Assembly: GCA_030847615.1 (NCBI GenBank)
Contig: JAUMIR010000003.1
Span: 280,854,265 to 280,918,264 of the forward strand
Direction: 5' to 3'
DNA: 64,000 bases
Source: Gambelia wislizenii
Taxonomy: Eukaryota; Chordata; Lepidosauria; Squamata; Crotaphytidae
Positions 31,976-45,115 of this stretch are shown piece by piece; the stretch's first letter is position 1; the number at the start of each line of letters is the position of its first letter. Made by a program: the position numbers and the translations under genes. The notes under the pieces are model-generated. The model was given only the letters and a program-made list of their open reading frames with translations, searched no databases and was not told the origin of the DNA.

Positions 31976-34721
31976 CTCACAGGAGACTTAATGGGCTAAC
32001 TGTACACTTTTGGCACTTTTTATGCATCAAACATTGGTCAACCAAAATTTATGAATTTCTTCTTATAAAGATCTTAGGAAATGCTGCCTCTGGTAAAATA
32101 ATCATATGAGGCGATTCTAACAACATTTTATAGTATACTCTGGATTTATCACACACCCCTAAAAATAACCCCTCTGAAATGACCTCATAATTGGAAGCAA
32201 TAAATAATGCAGGTTCACTAGATCCTTTGAGAGTTTTGCACCCCACTGTAAAAGATTATACCTACTTTTGCGCCACGCATAGAACTTAATCTTGTAAAGA
32301 CCAATTCTTCATTTCTAAATCTCTGCTAGAAAAGGTCCTAGATTCTTCAATTGAGCTGATCCTTTCTTTTGACCATTCCACACTAACTTTGGACTGGGCA
32401 ATAGGGACTGAAACATTTATTCAGAAAACTTGGAAGTTTAGCCCCTTTCTCCTTCTGCATTATCCCTTCAAAAATATTGTTAAGAACACCATAGAGCAAT
32501 TCCATTTAGAAAATAAATCCACCACCGTTTCAGAAGCCCTGTTGTGGGGTATGCTAGAATCAGTTCTTAGAGGGTTCAAAGTGTAAAAAAGCTTAAGGAA
32601 GCATGTTGGTTTGTTTTGTTAAAGGAAATAACACAACTAACACATTCCCATAAGGTGATCAAGACTCAGCAACACTCAAAATCCTAATTCAACCAAAAGC
32701 GTGATAGAAGAATTAGATTTGCATAAAATACAAACTTCTTTGCAATATACCAAAGCTTATTTCTATGAAAACAACAAAAGGTCAAGCTCCTTGTTAGAAT
32801 GGTAAAAGGGGAAAAAAAAGAGAGAGAGAGCAGGATCATCACAGCTATAAAATCCCCACAGAGTACTTCAGAAACTTTGCCTAATGATATAATCAAATCA
32901 ACATCTGTAACAAGAATCAATGAATTCATGTACTCTAAATAAATTTAAAAATTACCACATTTTCATAAGCCCCTAATGAATCAGCTGGGCACTGAAAATG
33001 AAATCAAGCAAGCCGTTCAAAAATTAAAGCCAGGAAAATCCCCAGGATCAGATGGATTTACTGAAGAGTTCTATAGTTCCCCACCTGGTAGACTTATTTA
33101 ATGATTTTTTTTTTCAAAGTACATGTTCACATACTTGGTTTAAGTCAAAGATTATTCCAGTTCCATAAATGGAAGAAAGCCACCCTCAATCATCAGTATT
33201 CAGACCAATTGTGCTTATAAATCAGGATGACATTCTAACCTCTATTCTGGCAAATAGGATTATCATAGAATATATTGTGACTCACAATGCCCACCCACAA
33301 ACTGTCAGATGCCATCTGCAGAATGCTTAACATAATGCACCACTCCACTCTGTTGAAGACCCCAATAGCTCTCTTATCCTTGGATGTGCCGAAGGTCTTA
33401 GGGTAGATTGGGTGTACCTCTTTAGTGTATTAAGAGCGATGGACTTTGGGGAGAATTTTGTGAAAATCTAGGAAATTCTGTATAAAACAGTGAAAAGCCA
33501 CCATAACTATAAATAGATTAGATTCATTCACCAACTACAAAGCTGCAGCAGGGAAGCAAACAAGGATGCCCTCTGTTGCCACTATTCCTTCCCCCTTGCA
33601 ATTGAGCCTTTGGCTAGTCTGATCAGAGACAGTTGACACATCATTGGCCCTAACATTGGTTGGAGAAACCAGAAAATTAATCTTTACATGGATGGTGTTT
33701 TGATTTCTTTGGAAAATCCCAAACAATATTTCCTGATTCTTAATCCTAGATTTTCTGACATTTATGCAGGCCATAGAGTTAACTATTCAAAATCCAAGTC
33801 GATGTATCGTAACACCCCATCTGAGCCGCAAGTAAATTGGCAAAAAATTACTCATCTCCAACTGCAGCTCTTTGGCTTTGTATATCTAGGTTTCACAATT
33901 ACCACATAATTTCTATAAATAAATTGATTTATATTATAAGAGAATCACTAAATGGATTAAGTCCAAAATCGCGACATGGAAAACAATGAAATTATCTCTA
34001 TTAGGCAGAATTGCCCTCATAAAAATGTTCCTTGCTGCATGACTCTTTTCATGTTTCAACTATTCCTCTCTGCCCGTCTCCTGCAAGATTCAAAAATTGG
34101 CAAAATCTAATAAATACGTTTGCTTTCAACCATAGGAAACGTAGATTTAGGAAGGCTGTTAGGCACTTTGCCTCCAAAAACAAAGGACTTGCAGTACCAG
34201 TTAATAGAGCTGTCCTTTCCCTTTACACCTGCTTTTTCATAATCCAGATAAATGCCAACATTTCCAGAAATGGAAAGAAAATGGTTTATACACAATTCAA
34301 GATTTGTTTCAAGAAGGAAGACCCCCCCCACCTTAGTAGATGAATTAATGACAAAACTAGAACTGCTGACCGTCAGCTGGCTTCACCTTTATCAAATCAA
34401 TTCCTTTACATCCAAATTAATGATCGGAGGTGAAGTCCTGAGATCTTGGGACCGTGTTTGAAAAAGTATGTGAAAATCCTGGACAACCTAAAGGTTTAGC
34501 CCCAATTATTTATAATTGCTTGATGATTGTGCCTATAATAGAGGACACAACTGCAAAGCAGCTTGGGGATCAGATTTAGGAATCACAGTCTCAAAAAGAT
34601 TGGAATAATATATGGCCATCCCCTCCCTTTAAATCCCAATATGCATTGGAGAATGCCTTAAACATCACTCATAAGTGATACTTTATCCCTATCAAACATT
34701 GTGAGAATTGTGAGAAACATC

Positions 34722-35953
34722 AAAATGTTGGAGGCGGTTACTCTTAAAATGGAACACAGAAGAAGAAATTATCAAATCTAACATGATTACCTGGGCACAA
34801 AATATAGGACATACAATAGAATTATCAAAATGGGAGAAGATGTGGACCAGACAAATTAAAAGAACATTATGCCAAGATATCAGAGAAAACGTTTACAAGA
34901 TGTTCTATAGATGGTATTTATCCCCCCACAAATTATCACTAATGTATAAAGGCTCTTCAAGCAAATGCTGGAAATGTGGAGAAAAAACGGAACTTTTTAC
35001 CACCTTTGGTGGAATTGTAATAAGACGACTAAATATTGGAAACAAATAAAACGAACAATTGAAGAAATTTTGAATGTTAAACTACCATGGGAACCAGAGC
35101 TTTACTTACTAGGAATGGTGGAGGAGGAAATTGATAAAAGCCAGGGGAAGATAATTTTTTACATGTTAGTCACAGCTAGAATAACGTTAGCGAAGATGTG
35201 GAAGAATAAGGAATGCCCAACTACAGACCAATGGTTGGAGAAACTTTATGAAACAATGTATCTGGATAGATTAACAATGCTTATAAAAGGCCAAAATATA
35301 GAGAGACATATGAAGGACTGGACAAATATATCAAACTATCTTGAAAAAAGATGGGGGAAAATTGCAACAATCAGCAACGTATAAAAGAAGGTTTTGAGTA
35401 AGAGACAGTTTAGAAGCAATAGAGCATTTATAAGGTGGGATAATTAATGCGATCTAAAGGAACCAGGAAAGGATTTATAAAAGAAATCAAGAAAAGATGT
35501 ATGTAATGCTAAAGAAAAATCAGGATGAGTCGAAAAGGAAGTTTAGAAATGTAATATACAAAAGGGGATATGATAATGAGGAGTAAATGAGGGCAAAAGA
35601 TGCAAAATGAATAATATCCCCAAATTAGTATGAGAAGATGCTATGTGAAGAGGGGTTGGGTTTTTGTTTTTTTTGTGTGTTTGTTTTTTTTTCTTTTTCT
35701 CTCAAATAATTAATGTAATTATATGGAAGAAGACAGCTAGCTCTTAACTAGCAATTCAAGATGTAAATAGATCTTTTTCTTATATATATATATATATATA
35801 AATATCTACCTAGCTATCTATCTATGATATCCAATTTTTGACAATATGAAACTGTATCTGTATCTGTCTTTTAAATAACTATGGTCTTTTTTTTCTTTTT
35901 TCTTATTTTGTTTTTTTAATAAAAATTAATGGAAAAAAAATGTTGGAGGGGGT
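34722..35953 (+). mobile_element. Young L1 3' fragment nested in the old L1
   Basis: A 1.2-kb 5'-truncated L1 (34739-35936) bordered by a 17-bp duplication ending TTGGAGGCGGT / TTGGAGGGGGT (34722-34738 and 35937-35953, one mismatch). It carries the ORF2 C-terminus, WEKMWTRQIKRTLCQDIREN and FYRWYLSPHKLSLMYK, then CWKCG, a frameshift near 35000, HLWWNCNKTTKYWKQ and LVTARITLAKMWKNK, ending at a TAA near 35384. The 3' UTR has an (AT)n at about 35785-35801 and ends AATAAAAATTAATGG plus A8. Being less decayed than its host, it is clearly the later insertion. Confidence 0.92.
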
Positions 35954-36565
35954 ATGAAACTAGTGGAACATATACTCATATGTAATTAGATTGCTCTAGG
36001 GTAAAACTGTTTTGGCTTAACGTTTTAAAACACCAAGCAAGAAATTAAATATTGCCCTGGTCTCTTATTGCTATCCATTTATTCTAGAGAAAAATAGACA
36101 TTTGACACACAGAAGGCTGATTGCCTTTTTCATCACTGTTTCTTGTATGTTGGATTGCTAGATGTTGGAAAACTGGGGAAGGTCTCTTTAAATGTCGGCT
36201 AGAAGAGAATCTGGGACCTGTGGCTTTTAGAGAAGCTGTCAGATAAAATGAGAACAAATAAGGGTCAGATAGCCATGACACTTTTAAAGAAAGATTGTAC
36301 TTATTGAATTTGTGAATGTGCAATCATAAACATTGAGATGACCACTGTCCCGTCTCGGGTTCTGGTCAGACATTTTGACAGTGATGTTATGGGTAATGAA
36401 GCCTCTGGAGCTTTCTCAGCACCTTAATGACTAAAAACAACATGATAATCAATCTGATGTTTAACATGCTAATTGAACTTACCAATTGTCTACTGATAGT
36501 AATGTGTTTGTATTTCCTGTTAATGAATTTTGCCTTTCCCCCCCCAATAAATATAAAAAAGAAAA

Positions 36566-37008
36566 TTCTTCATTAAATATTATTAAATTCATTAAGTACC
36601 ACAACTCAGTGTTAACAAGCAAAATCCTCTCATTGATTGATTTTTACTAAATTTATATTAATCTATAAATGAACCTTACATCAACTGACTTTAAGTATAA
36701 TTATTAATACATGCAGCCCACAGGCCATATTTGCCCATTCCTGTAGATGGTTGAATGGCCAGTGTGGATTTTTCACTACCTTATAACTTGGCTTAGTACT
36801 TAGTTATGTGAATAAGGAAGAGGATAAAGAATTAATATTAAAGGTGAATATGATTTGTTAAACATTTCTGAAGACGCTTCCTGACAATAATAAAGTAGGG
36901 TAGGAAAAAGAAATAATAGGAATATAGAAAATAAAAAGGTCAAGAGGCTTGAATTTTAAAAGGTTATATTTTCCTTGCTGGGTTTATCCTGCTTCCCTTA
37001 ATGGACAG
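36566..37008. other. Intron, small hAT scrap only
   Basis: Nothing supported except a 30-bp piece near 36713-36743 (CAGCCCACAGGCCAT, CCCATTCCTG) resembling a hAT MITE end. Confidence 0.4.
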
Positions 37009-37787
37009 TGTGGCAGGAAACCCTGAGAGCAATCTCAAAACCCCCAGGCAACTTTACCAAAATGTTTAGCCTGGCTGCCTCCACCCTCTTTTCCTAATAC
37101 TTTCCTTCCTACTCCCCTTTAGTTCCTTTTATCTGAACTAGGGTTGAACCTTTCTAACCAAATATGTGGATGTATTGTGTTCTCTGGTCAGCGTGGCTTT
37201 AAACTGTCTGTATAACAAATGAATCATGAGAAGTCTGGATATTTTGAATAAATAACAAAAGGATTTATTTATTAAAGAATAAAGATGAAACAATCAGGCA
37301 ATCTTGTGCTTATTGCTAGGTTGACTTATCAATACGGGATATCATTATTCAGTGGCCAGTTCCCAATATACCAGCACAAAGATCTTCCTTTGGCTATCCT
37401 AATGCTTTTAATTAGATCCAAGATTCATTTGCTTTTGCTTCATTCAGCCTCAACACTCGGACTTCCCAACCACAGCACACAATCTTCCTGGATTCAAACC
37501 TCACATAGACTCAATCTCAAACATCAACTCCAACTGAACTCCTAACTGACATACATACCTTCAAACATACAGAAACCCCTCCCATTATAGTCTCCTGCTC
37601 TGGGATTGGTTCCCTCATGCTCTCATCTAATTCATCCAGATTCATGCCCACTATGTACAGAAACAGGATATAAGGGTAAATATCTTTTTCAGACTGAGAA
37701 ACAAGAACTTTATTGCTCATACATTAAAGACACACAAGCAAAAGTGGGTGTTTCTGTCATAAGGATCCATCATATAATATTGTCACA
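37009..37787. mobile_element. Possible solo LTR
   Basis: A 779-bp unit starting TGTGGCAGG and ending ATTGTCACA, so its ends form a TGTGRCA inverted pair as LTRs do. AATAAA occurs at about 37246 and 37276 on plus, and AATAAAG on minus near 37708. No target duplication was found (GACAG against TTTCA), so orientation and identity are uncertain. Confidence 0.35.
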
Positions 37788-40113
37788 TTTCAAACAACAG
37801 ACATAGAGTAAAAAGTCAGATATGGACAAGAAAGCTGTTTAGAACCTTTTCTGAACTCAGGTTTGGGATTTTTTTGGAGCAAAACTTTCTTTATTATGAT
37901 GGAACTACACTTCAAGTAGTGTTCCAAAAGTGACTAGACAGTGGGAGTAATGTAATGGAAATTCTTGATTACTTATTTTAAAATCTGCTGCTTACATCCT
38001 GTTAGAATGATTTTAATCCAAAATATATAGTCCTGTTAAGTGATATTTTAATATTTCTTTTTGAAATGCTAACGATAGCATCTCTGAACAACATGGCAAT
38101 TATACATTAAAAATAATAATAATTTTTTTAAATAATTAAAATGCTTTTCAGTTGTAATGAGAGAGCATATTCTAATCTTCAAATTACTATCTTACACGTA
38201 CATTGATTGAGGAGTTAACCTTTTTTGTCCTTTTTTTCATAGATTTAAAGTTGTGAGTCTGCTCTAGTTGAGACAAGCTATTGAGTTAAGGCATGTTTTT
38301 ACAAAAAAAACTTCTCTAGCAATTTGCACTCACTTCTTGGCTTTTCTTAAAAATTGCTAGTTTATTCTGAGGACCACCCTGTGTATGGCAAAATCCTGCT
38401 TGTTAGTAATTTTCTTGCTGGAGTTATGATGTAATATTGTATATTGCTGTCATCAACATCCTCTTTTTGAAGTTCAGGGGAAAGCCAATTGCCATTATGT
38501 AGCCAAAATGGAAGCACTCATACACAAGAGGCAGTGGGGTTGACAGACTTGAGTGAACTCTAAAGTTTACAGAACAAAAACAAAAACAAAATAAAACAAA
38601 AGTTAGAGAATGACTAAAAGCAGACCAATAAGGATTGAGTCCGCTCAGCTGTCATGGAATGCTGACTGTTGGGGTTGAATGGTCTTGCTAGAATCTTAAG
38701 CAATTACATTCCACATTGCAGCTTTTTGTTGCAAGTCCCACTTCGTTAAATAGACTATGAAATTTATATTTAAAGACCACAGTTTCCTTGTAATTAAGCA
38801 CATCTTGCAGAAGATAAGAGGTATGAATGTACTGAATGTTTGGAAGTAAGTGAAGTAAAGAGGGAAATCTTGGAAGGGAAAGGAAATATGGGATATCTAT
38901 TACAGTAAAATGTTTCTGATGAATATAGGTTTATTAAGTAAGGCCTTGGCTATTATTTCAGTTAAGTATAACTTCTCAAAAATGAAAACTGAACAGACAC
39001 AGTACAGCAGATATTAATTTTTTTCTTCTTCCACTAGTAGGTTAGGACCCACTTAAACTATTGCACAAATGGCACCATCATCATTTTCCTTTTAAAAAAA
39101 TATGAAGAGCAGACAGAGTGAAGGGATAGACTCCCTATACCAACAAAAAGTGTTGAAGGTGAAGGTATATTGGCAGATCCAATTTTTCTCCTTGCTGCCT
39201 GATAAATTGCCAAAAAACATTTTATGCAGCTGTTAAATATAAGAACCCTGTTCTCCTTCACATCTTTGTATATGTTACCTTAAGAGAATTAAGGAGAAAG
39301 AAGTATATTACAGTAAAAATAAAATGTGGGCCTCTTGTTGTAGATTGGGAAACATCCTGGATCTAAAAAGGATAGAAACTACTACTGTAGTTAAAAGCTT
39401 TAAAATGTTTTTAAAAGATTTATACTAAATAATATGTCTTAAATTCTAATGACTATTCTGTATTTAGGGGCAGGGGGGCAACTTACATTGAAGAAGCTGA
39501 TCTTGAAAGAGATTATGAGAGAGAAGATATCCTTACTAATAAACTATAGGCAAGATGGATGAGGTGCTAAGTTTTCAAAGCAAGTGACACTGGGCCAAGC
39601 TAAGCAAAGACAACTCCTAATTGATGAGAGTATGTTCTAAAAGTTTGAATGTTTGCTTTCAGATTTAACTCTTTGGTTGTGAGGTTTTACGCTTCTCATT
39701 CAGATGTTAGTGAATACAGTTTCAAGATTACAAATTATAAGAAATTACAACCATCTTTTAAGATGATTTGACACTCTCAGTTCTTTTTTCCATATTAAGA
39801 AATGCCTAATCTTTTAAGGCATTCCATTTCATTCCACTCAGTTTATGTAATATGTTCAGCCGTGGTATTTTAAAAGTAAACTCTGCCTTTAAAATGTCAT
39901 TCTTATAATCTGAAACAGTTTTGGGAAATTAAGATTGCTTTTTCTGGCCCAAAATATGGTATAATCTTCTCTTTTATATTGGATAATTACATTTTTGAAT
40001 AAAACTTGATATTTAATCTGTTTTACTGTTTTTATGTCATTGGAGAAAAATATTTTTATCAAGAGACAGCTTCTGTCCCAGTCTATGGATGCAACAAAAT
40101 TTCGTAGTGAAAG
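37788..40113. other. HLCS intron, nothing recognised
   Basis: About 2.3 kb of AT-rich intron with no recognised repeat or exon. Confidence 0.5.
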
Positions 40114-40514
40114 AGCTAGAACAGTGGCTCTTAACCTTTTTTTTACCAAGGACCCCCTTTAAATATCTTTTGTTACTGTGGCCCCCCCAAGACTTAACTC
40201 AAGATTTAAAACCCAAATTTAAATCACAAAATGATGATGATGCCTAAACACTGAATTATTAACAGTTACACCATCCATAACCAGTGGGGGAAAAGACTTT
40301 TCTCCTGCTTCTTCCTGCCAGTTTGTGGCTGGAGAAGATTGAACGGTAACACACAGGCCCAGCCAACCAGACTTTGCCTTGGCCCCTGTCATGGCCACTC
40401 CATGGTGGGGAGGAGATGGGCTAAGTAGCTTTCAAAGCCTTCCCAGACCCCTGTGAGGACATTGTGGCCCCCTGGGGGTTCATGGACCACAGGTTAAGAA
40501 CCACTGAACTAGAA
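40114..40514. mobile_element. hAT-type MITE with 8-bp target duplication
   Basis: A 385-bp element (40122-40506) with 15-bp inverted ends CAGTGGCTCTTAACC / GGTTAAGAACCACTG (one mismatch), bordered by AGCTAGAA and AACTAGAA. The 8-bp duplication and CAGTG ends are typical of hAT-Charlie MITEs. A second copy without its left end lies at 43583-43865. Confidence 0.88.
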
Positions 40515-40754
40515 TTTGCTTAACTAAATGCTTGAAACTTTTACAAAGAGAACACAAAAATATAGATTAAAATCTATCCATTCCAATGAACTTAACTCTT
40601 GTTCTTTATTCTATTTTTTTATTCCTAGGTTCTTTATTCTATTTTTTAAAAACTAAATTGAGATTGTATAATGTTAGATAATGCTAGGCTCATTTTGTTT
40701 CATTTTCATATATATTTTTAATCTGTTTTCCTGAATAAATAACAAGATAGAATT

Positions 40755-41232
40755 TGTAGTCAAGCAGATGGCCATCCAGCCTCTATTTAAAAACCTCCAA
40801 AGAAGGAGACTCCGTGACATTCCAAGGCAATGCATTCCACTGCTGAACAGCTCTTACTGTCAGGAGGTTCTTGCTAATGTTTAGGTGGAATCCCTTTTCC
40901 TGCGGTTTGAGTCCATTGCTTCATGTCCTAGTCTCTGGAGCAGCAGAAAACATGCTTGCTCCATCCTCAGTATGACATCCCTTCAAATATTTAAACATGG
41001 CTATCATATCACCTCTTAATCTTCTCTTCTCCAGACTAAACATACCCAGCTCCCTAACCCGCTCCTCTTGGGGCATGGAATGCACCAAAGCATGATGAAG
41101 ATGTCAATATTTTTCTTGAATTGCAGTGCCCAGAACTGGATACAGTATGTCAGGTGAAGTCCAACCAAAGCAGAATAGAGTGGTTATTATTATTTCTCTT
41201 GATCTAGGCACTATACTTCTGTTGATGGAGCA
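40755..41232 (-). mobile_element. CR1 LINE fragment (antisense)
   Basis: Antisense CR1 lacking the extreme 3' tip. It starts in CAGATGGCCATCCAGCCTC and ends in the segment encoding the EYC region (CAGAATAGAGTGG, CTAGGCACTATACTTCT). Decayed. Confidence 0.88.
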
Positions 41233-42399
41233 TAAAATATACATGAAATTGGGAGAGAATTCAGGTTTGGGGGTTTGTTGTTGTTAGTAAGGCTAACAGT
41301 TCTACTTCCAGAGACCTCAGAAACTGACATATAATGAAATTGGTCTATTGGTAAATTGGCATATTAATAATTTGGTTCATTGATGTGGCCTTCCACAAGG
41401 GTAAAAGCAGGATGGTCTCAGAAAGGTCATCTGAGTGCCATGCTTTACCCTAGGGAAGACTAAGGCTAAAGGTCAAAAGGACACAATCTCCACTGTACAT
41501 TTGAAAGGGAGATGATGGATGGATGAATCCTTTGTGTGCTGATTTCGAAATTTCCTCTCCTTAATCCCCAACCTTAAAAAAGAGGCTGTGCGAGTTTTTT
41601 AAATCCAGTCACCAGACATTAAGTATAGTTTTGCAACACATTAGCATCTTCGGACCCCTAATGTCAAGACCAGGAAACTCATTGTGCAATCCATGGAGGC
41701 TCATAGAGTCTATTATTCCAACCCAGGAGGCTTACCCTCCCCTCAGGCATATTTGGGGGTATAAATATGACCCTCAAAATCTCCCTCAATGTGCACAGAC
41801 TCAAGTTCTAGGGGAACCTCTGTTCCTCTGTGTAGCCACTCCAGATTCCTCCATCCACTCTGCCAGATTGACCAATGATTTCCAGACTACAGGTTGTATC
41901 ACCCCCAACAAATCCTCTTGCTACCCTCTATCCAAGTTTTCCTACTGCCTTTCTATAGCCTTGTGTGAATACTTCTTGTGTGACTGTGTGTGTGTCTGGT
42001 GTTATTTTTGAACTCTTTAATAAAAGCCATAATTAATTTCACATGTGTGAGTATTCCATCCAGGCTAGTACTGATATACATGGGTCTAAGATTCCCTTGT
42101 TACCCCCTGTCGTATTGCTAAAGTTGAGTTGCTGCTAATTTCCCCAACATATTAGAAACTCAATATTTTCTTGGAATTTCCAAGGAGCATTTTGGGTAAC
42201 AGTATGACATAGAAACTGGTGATACAAAACTCTCTTCTTTCCATCTAATTCCAAAGAACCTGGTTCAATGCTAAATCACTGGCTGCTGCCAGTAATGGAC
42301 TAGATGAGAGAGAACAAAATTGAAGCTTAATGCAAAGTCAAGGTGCTCCTGGACAGTTGAAAGGCACATCAGAGAATCGGGATTTAGCCTTTGCTGGAT
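41233..42399. other. Intron with LTR-like segment
   Basis: The stretch about 41661-42150 has GGGGGTATAAATATG (TATA-like) followed about 265 bp later by CTTTAATAAAAGCC, the layout of an LTR U3-R-U5. No clear target duplication was found, so I leave it uncalled. The ORF 41631-42011 inside it shows no family. Confidence 0.35.
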
Positions 42400-43085
42400 A
42401 AGTTTACACTTCCCCTGAAATCTCAGGTTTGGCATTTAGGCGTACTCCTGGATTCAGTTGTGAGCCTAGATGTGCAGGTTTTAGTGGTGGCCAGATGCAT
42501 GCTTCCAGTGTTAAAACTAATGTGCTTGCTGTACCATTTCTGGAAATGTTAGATCTGGCTAAGATGATACATATCTTGAATATATGCCACCTGTTCCATA
42601 TTACATGGAGCTGCCTTTGGAAACTGTTTGGACATATCAGTAAGCCCAAAATACTTTGGGCAGATTGCTTAAGGAGGCTGGTTACAGGGAACATATAACT
42701 CTTCCTAATATTTCTCACTGGTTGCCCATTTGTTTCTAGGCCCAGTTAAAAGTGTAGGTTATGATGTTTAAAGTCCTATATAGCTTGGGTCCTGACCATC
42801 TGAAAGATCATATACCGTACTCCTGTTTGAGCCTGGCCAAGTTTTAAGAACTTCAGGGGAGGGCTTTCTCTTGGCCTTACCATTGTCACAAGCACAGCTG
42901 ACAAGGGCATGTGAGAGCAGGCCTTTCTGGTGACTGCCTGAGGCTATGGAACTCTCTGCTGTCAGAATGTAGGCTGGCACGCCTTCTACCAAGAAAGACA
43001 ATTTATTTAGGCTATTAACTGGTTGTTGCAGAAGAGGAACAACCTCTTAAAGGAAAATAATGTTATACTTCAACTCTCATTGTTA
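42400..43085 (+). mobile_element. L2 LINE C-terminal fragment
   Basis: Sense L2 remnant. Broken frames read FGHLGVLLDS-like text, then VVARCMLPVLKL, HWLPICF-like sequence at about 42718-42740, and a KVL..LGPDHLKDHIPYS block, followed by a C-terminal part seen in other L2 copies here. Confidence 0.72.
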
Positions 43086-43089
43086 TGTT

Positions 43090-43527
43090 TTAAATGCTAT
43101 GTTTTGGGTAGCTAACACCCCAGAGGACAGTTATGGAATTCAAAATGACCTTAACAGATTAGATACCTGGGCCAAAACTAACAAAATGAATTTCAACAGG
43201 GAGAAATGTAGAGTACTACACTTAGGCAGAAAAAAATGAAATGCACAGATATAGGATGAGGGACACCTGGCTTGAGGGCAGTGCATGTGAAAGGGATCTA
43301 GGAGTCTTAGTGGACCACAAACTGAACATGAGTCAGCAATGTGATGCTGCAGTCAGAAAAGCCAATGCAATTCTAGGCCGCATTCATAGGAGTATAGTGT
43401 CTAGATCCAGGGAAGTAATAGTGCCACTCTATTCTGCTTTGGTCAGACCTCACCTCGAATACTGTGTGCAGTTCTGGGCACCACAATTCAGGAAGGATAT
43501 TGAGAAACTGGAACGTCTCCAGAGGAA
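43090..43527 (+). mobile_element. CR1 LINE RT fragment (sense)
   Basis: Internal CR1 piece truncated at both ends. The frame at 43241-43603 opens with MHRYRMRDTWLEG and has [39 protein letters not shown] and EKLERLQRK. Its 3' side is cut where a hAT copy begins, so the C-terminus and 3' UTR are lost. Confidence 0.9.
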
Positions 43528-43582
43528 GGATGAGTCCTTCCTGAATCTTCGTTTGCGAAGAAAAGCCAGAGAGATTGAGTTG

Positions 43583-43865
43583 CTGTGGACTCCCAAAACG
43601 TAACCCAAGAGTTAATAATAATAATACAATTACATCATCCATTAACCCTTCCCTCAGGAGCACTGGAGGGGCAGGAAGACTTTTCTTCTGCTTCCTTGTG
43701 CAAATTTGTGGCTGGAGCGGATTGAACAGCAATGCACAGGCCAAGGCAGCCAGTGTTTGCTTTAGCTCCTGTCACATGGATTGAGCAGCCTTCAAGCCTT
43801 CATAGACCCGCTGTGAGGACATCGCAGCCCCCTGGGAGTCTGCGGACCACAGGTTAAAACCAGTG
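43583..43865. mobile_element. hAT MITE, second copy, left-truncated
   Basis: Aligns by eye with 40190-40506 (CTGTGGACTCCCAAAAC, GGCTGGAGCGGATTGAACAG, CCCCCTGGGAGTCTGCGGAC) and ends GGTTAAAACCAGTG. The left end and its inverted repeat are missing. Confidence 0.75.
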
Positions 43866-44065
43866 CTTTAGATCTATGCTTCTCAGGATATCTGATGTGG
43901 GGGACTGGCAATTAATTTTTTCCAGTTTGCCAGGGAGCAGCACTAAATTTGTGCCTACTGGGTATAATTGTTTCTTTTCTGGAAACTTTCCACAGACCAT
44001 CAGTCAATGTGTCAGTGACCAGCATTAGTTCAGGGCCCTGCACTTTGAGTAGCACTGCTCTAGAT
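43866..44065. mobile_element. Short hAT MITE (MER-type)
   Basis: A 184-bp element (43874-44057) starting CTATGCTTCTCAGG and ending CTTTGAGTAGCACTG, bordered by CTTTAGAT and CTCTAGAT (7 of 8). It sits immediately next to the end of the preceding hAT copy. Confidence 0.7.
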
Positions 44066-44939
44066 TGTGCATAAATGTTACTTAATTTTTACTGGAGAAT
44101 TTCTGAAGATTCTTAAAGTTTCTGATTTGGTTGTTTAAACCAACATCAAGCATTTATGTGTATAATCAACTTGCCTATAAACCTCTGCCACTTTTTGCCA
44201 CTTCTTTGTGAACTTGGCAATGTGCTATAGGTATGGAGGAAATGGAGGAAGGAAAATGGGTTATTTGGTAATGCATAGGGCACATGATCAGTGTTTGTTG
44301 TTGTATAAAATCACAATCAAAATTGACAAAGTTGCTATTAAATACGATTTCCTGTGCCAAAAGAGAGTCAGTGTAAGCTGAAAAGAAATCTGCAGCAGTA
44401 GATTTGCACATAGACCTTAATTGGCCCAATTGACCTTCTGTGCTGTATTTACAATTGCCTTCAAATTGTAAGCAGATGTTTGAGAAACATTCATTAATAG
44501 GCTGCTAACATCTGTTTCACCCACAGTATTGCCCACCAAAGCAGTTGTAATTATATGGGTATTCCATACATCTTTTCTTAGTGACCTTGGATAGTTATAT
44601 TTTGTTCAATAATTTAAAAATATAATCTTGTGAGTTGTTTTTTAAAAAATATATTGGACATACTTTATGTCAGTACTTGTTAGCACTTTAAACTGAGTTT
44701 ACCATTCTTATTTAAAGAACCATAAAAACATAGATTCTGTACAAGTCCCTTTTGACATATGAGAGAATTAAGCAGATATAGTAAGCATGACTCCCATGTA
44801 GAATGGTCAGATATTTCACCAATGTTTCTGCCATTGCACATCTTTGAAAACACGATTTCTAATGCTTTTAAGAAGACTTCTTACGTTACTGTGTTTAATG
44901 TATTGTTAGGTGCACGTATGTGTATTTTCAGTTTACAAA
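44066..44939. other. HLCS intron, nothing recognised
   Basis: No supported feature. Confidence 0.5.
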
Positions 44940-45115
44940 ATCTTTTTTCTTTGTGGTCTCTGTGCCTTACACAAATGGGTTTTGTGCCTGCACAGAGACT
45001 CTAATCAGAATGTTCTAGAGCTGAGTAGCTTGGTGGGAACCCTGCCTTCTCCTGCCTACCACACATGTCACTACATGCCTACCCCCTCAGATTCTGTCTG
45101 TCCACCAGCAGAGTG
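44940..45115 (+). repeat. DIRS copy 3 left inverted terminal repeat
   Basis: Complementary to about 50600-50795. The best-kept blocks are CACAAATGGGTTTTGTGCCT and GTTCTAGAGCTGAGTAGC. Confidence 0.82.

Larger units (their letters stand above)
29785..36565 (+). mobile_element. Old L1 LINE, split by two later insertions
   Basis: Sense L1 ORF2 in three pieces: 29785-30127, 31974-34738 and 35954-36565. Piece one begins MNTIRIVSFSVRGLCSM and has LFLQETH, the start of the AP-like endonuclease. Piece two resumes directly with NGLTV, then HPTVKDYTYF, DQFFISKSLLEKV, FDHSTLTLDWAI (end of EN), KLKPGKSPGSDGF (RT) and decayed palm and thumb. Piece three continues the C-terminal knuckle (SGTYTHM, SRVKLFWLNVL) and a 3' UTR with AATAAA near 36545. 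Many stops and shifts show age. The 5' side abuts a CR1. Confidence 0.88.

Noticed and set aside
35785..35801. (TA)n tract as a CRISPR-like or regulatory repeat
   Set aside because: It is a simple microsatellite in the L1 3' UTR; no spaced direct repeats occur in the window.
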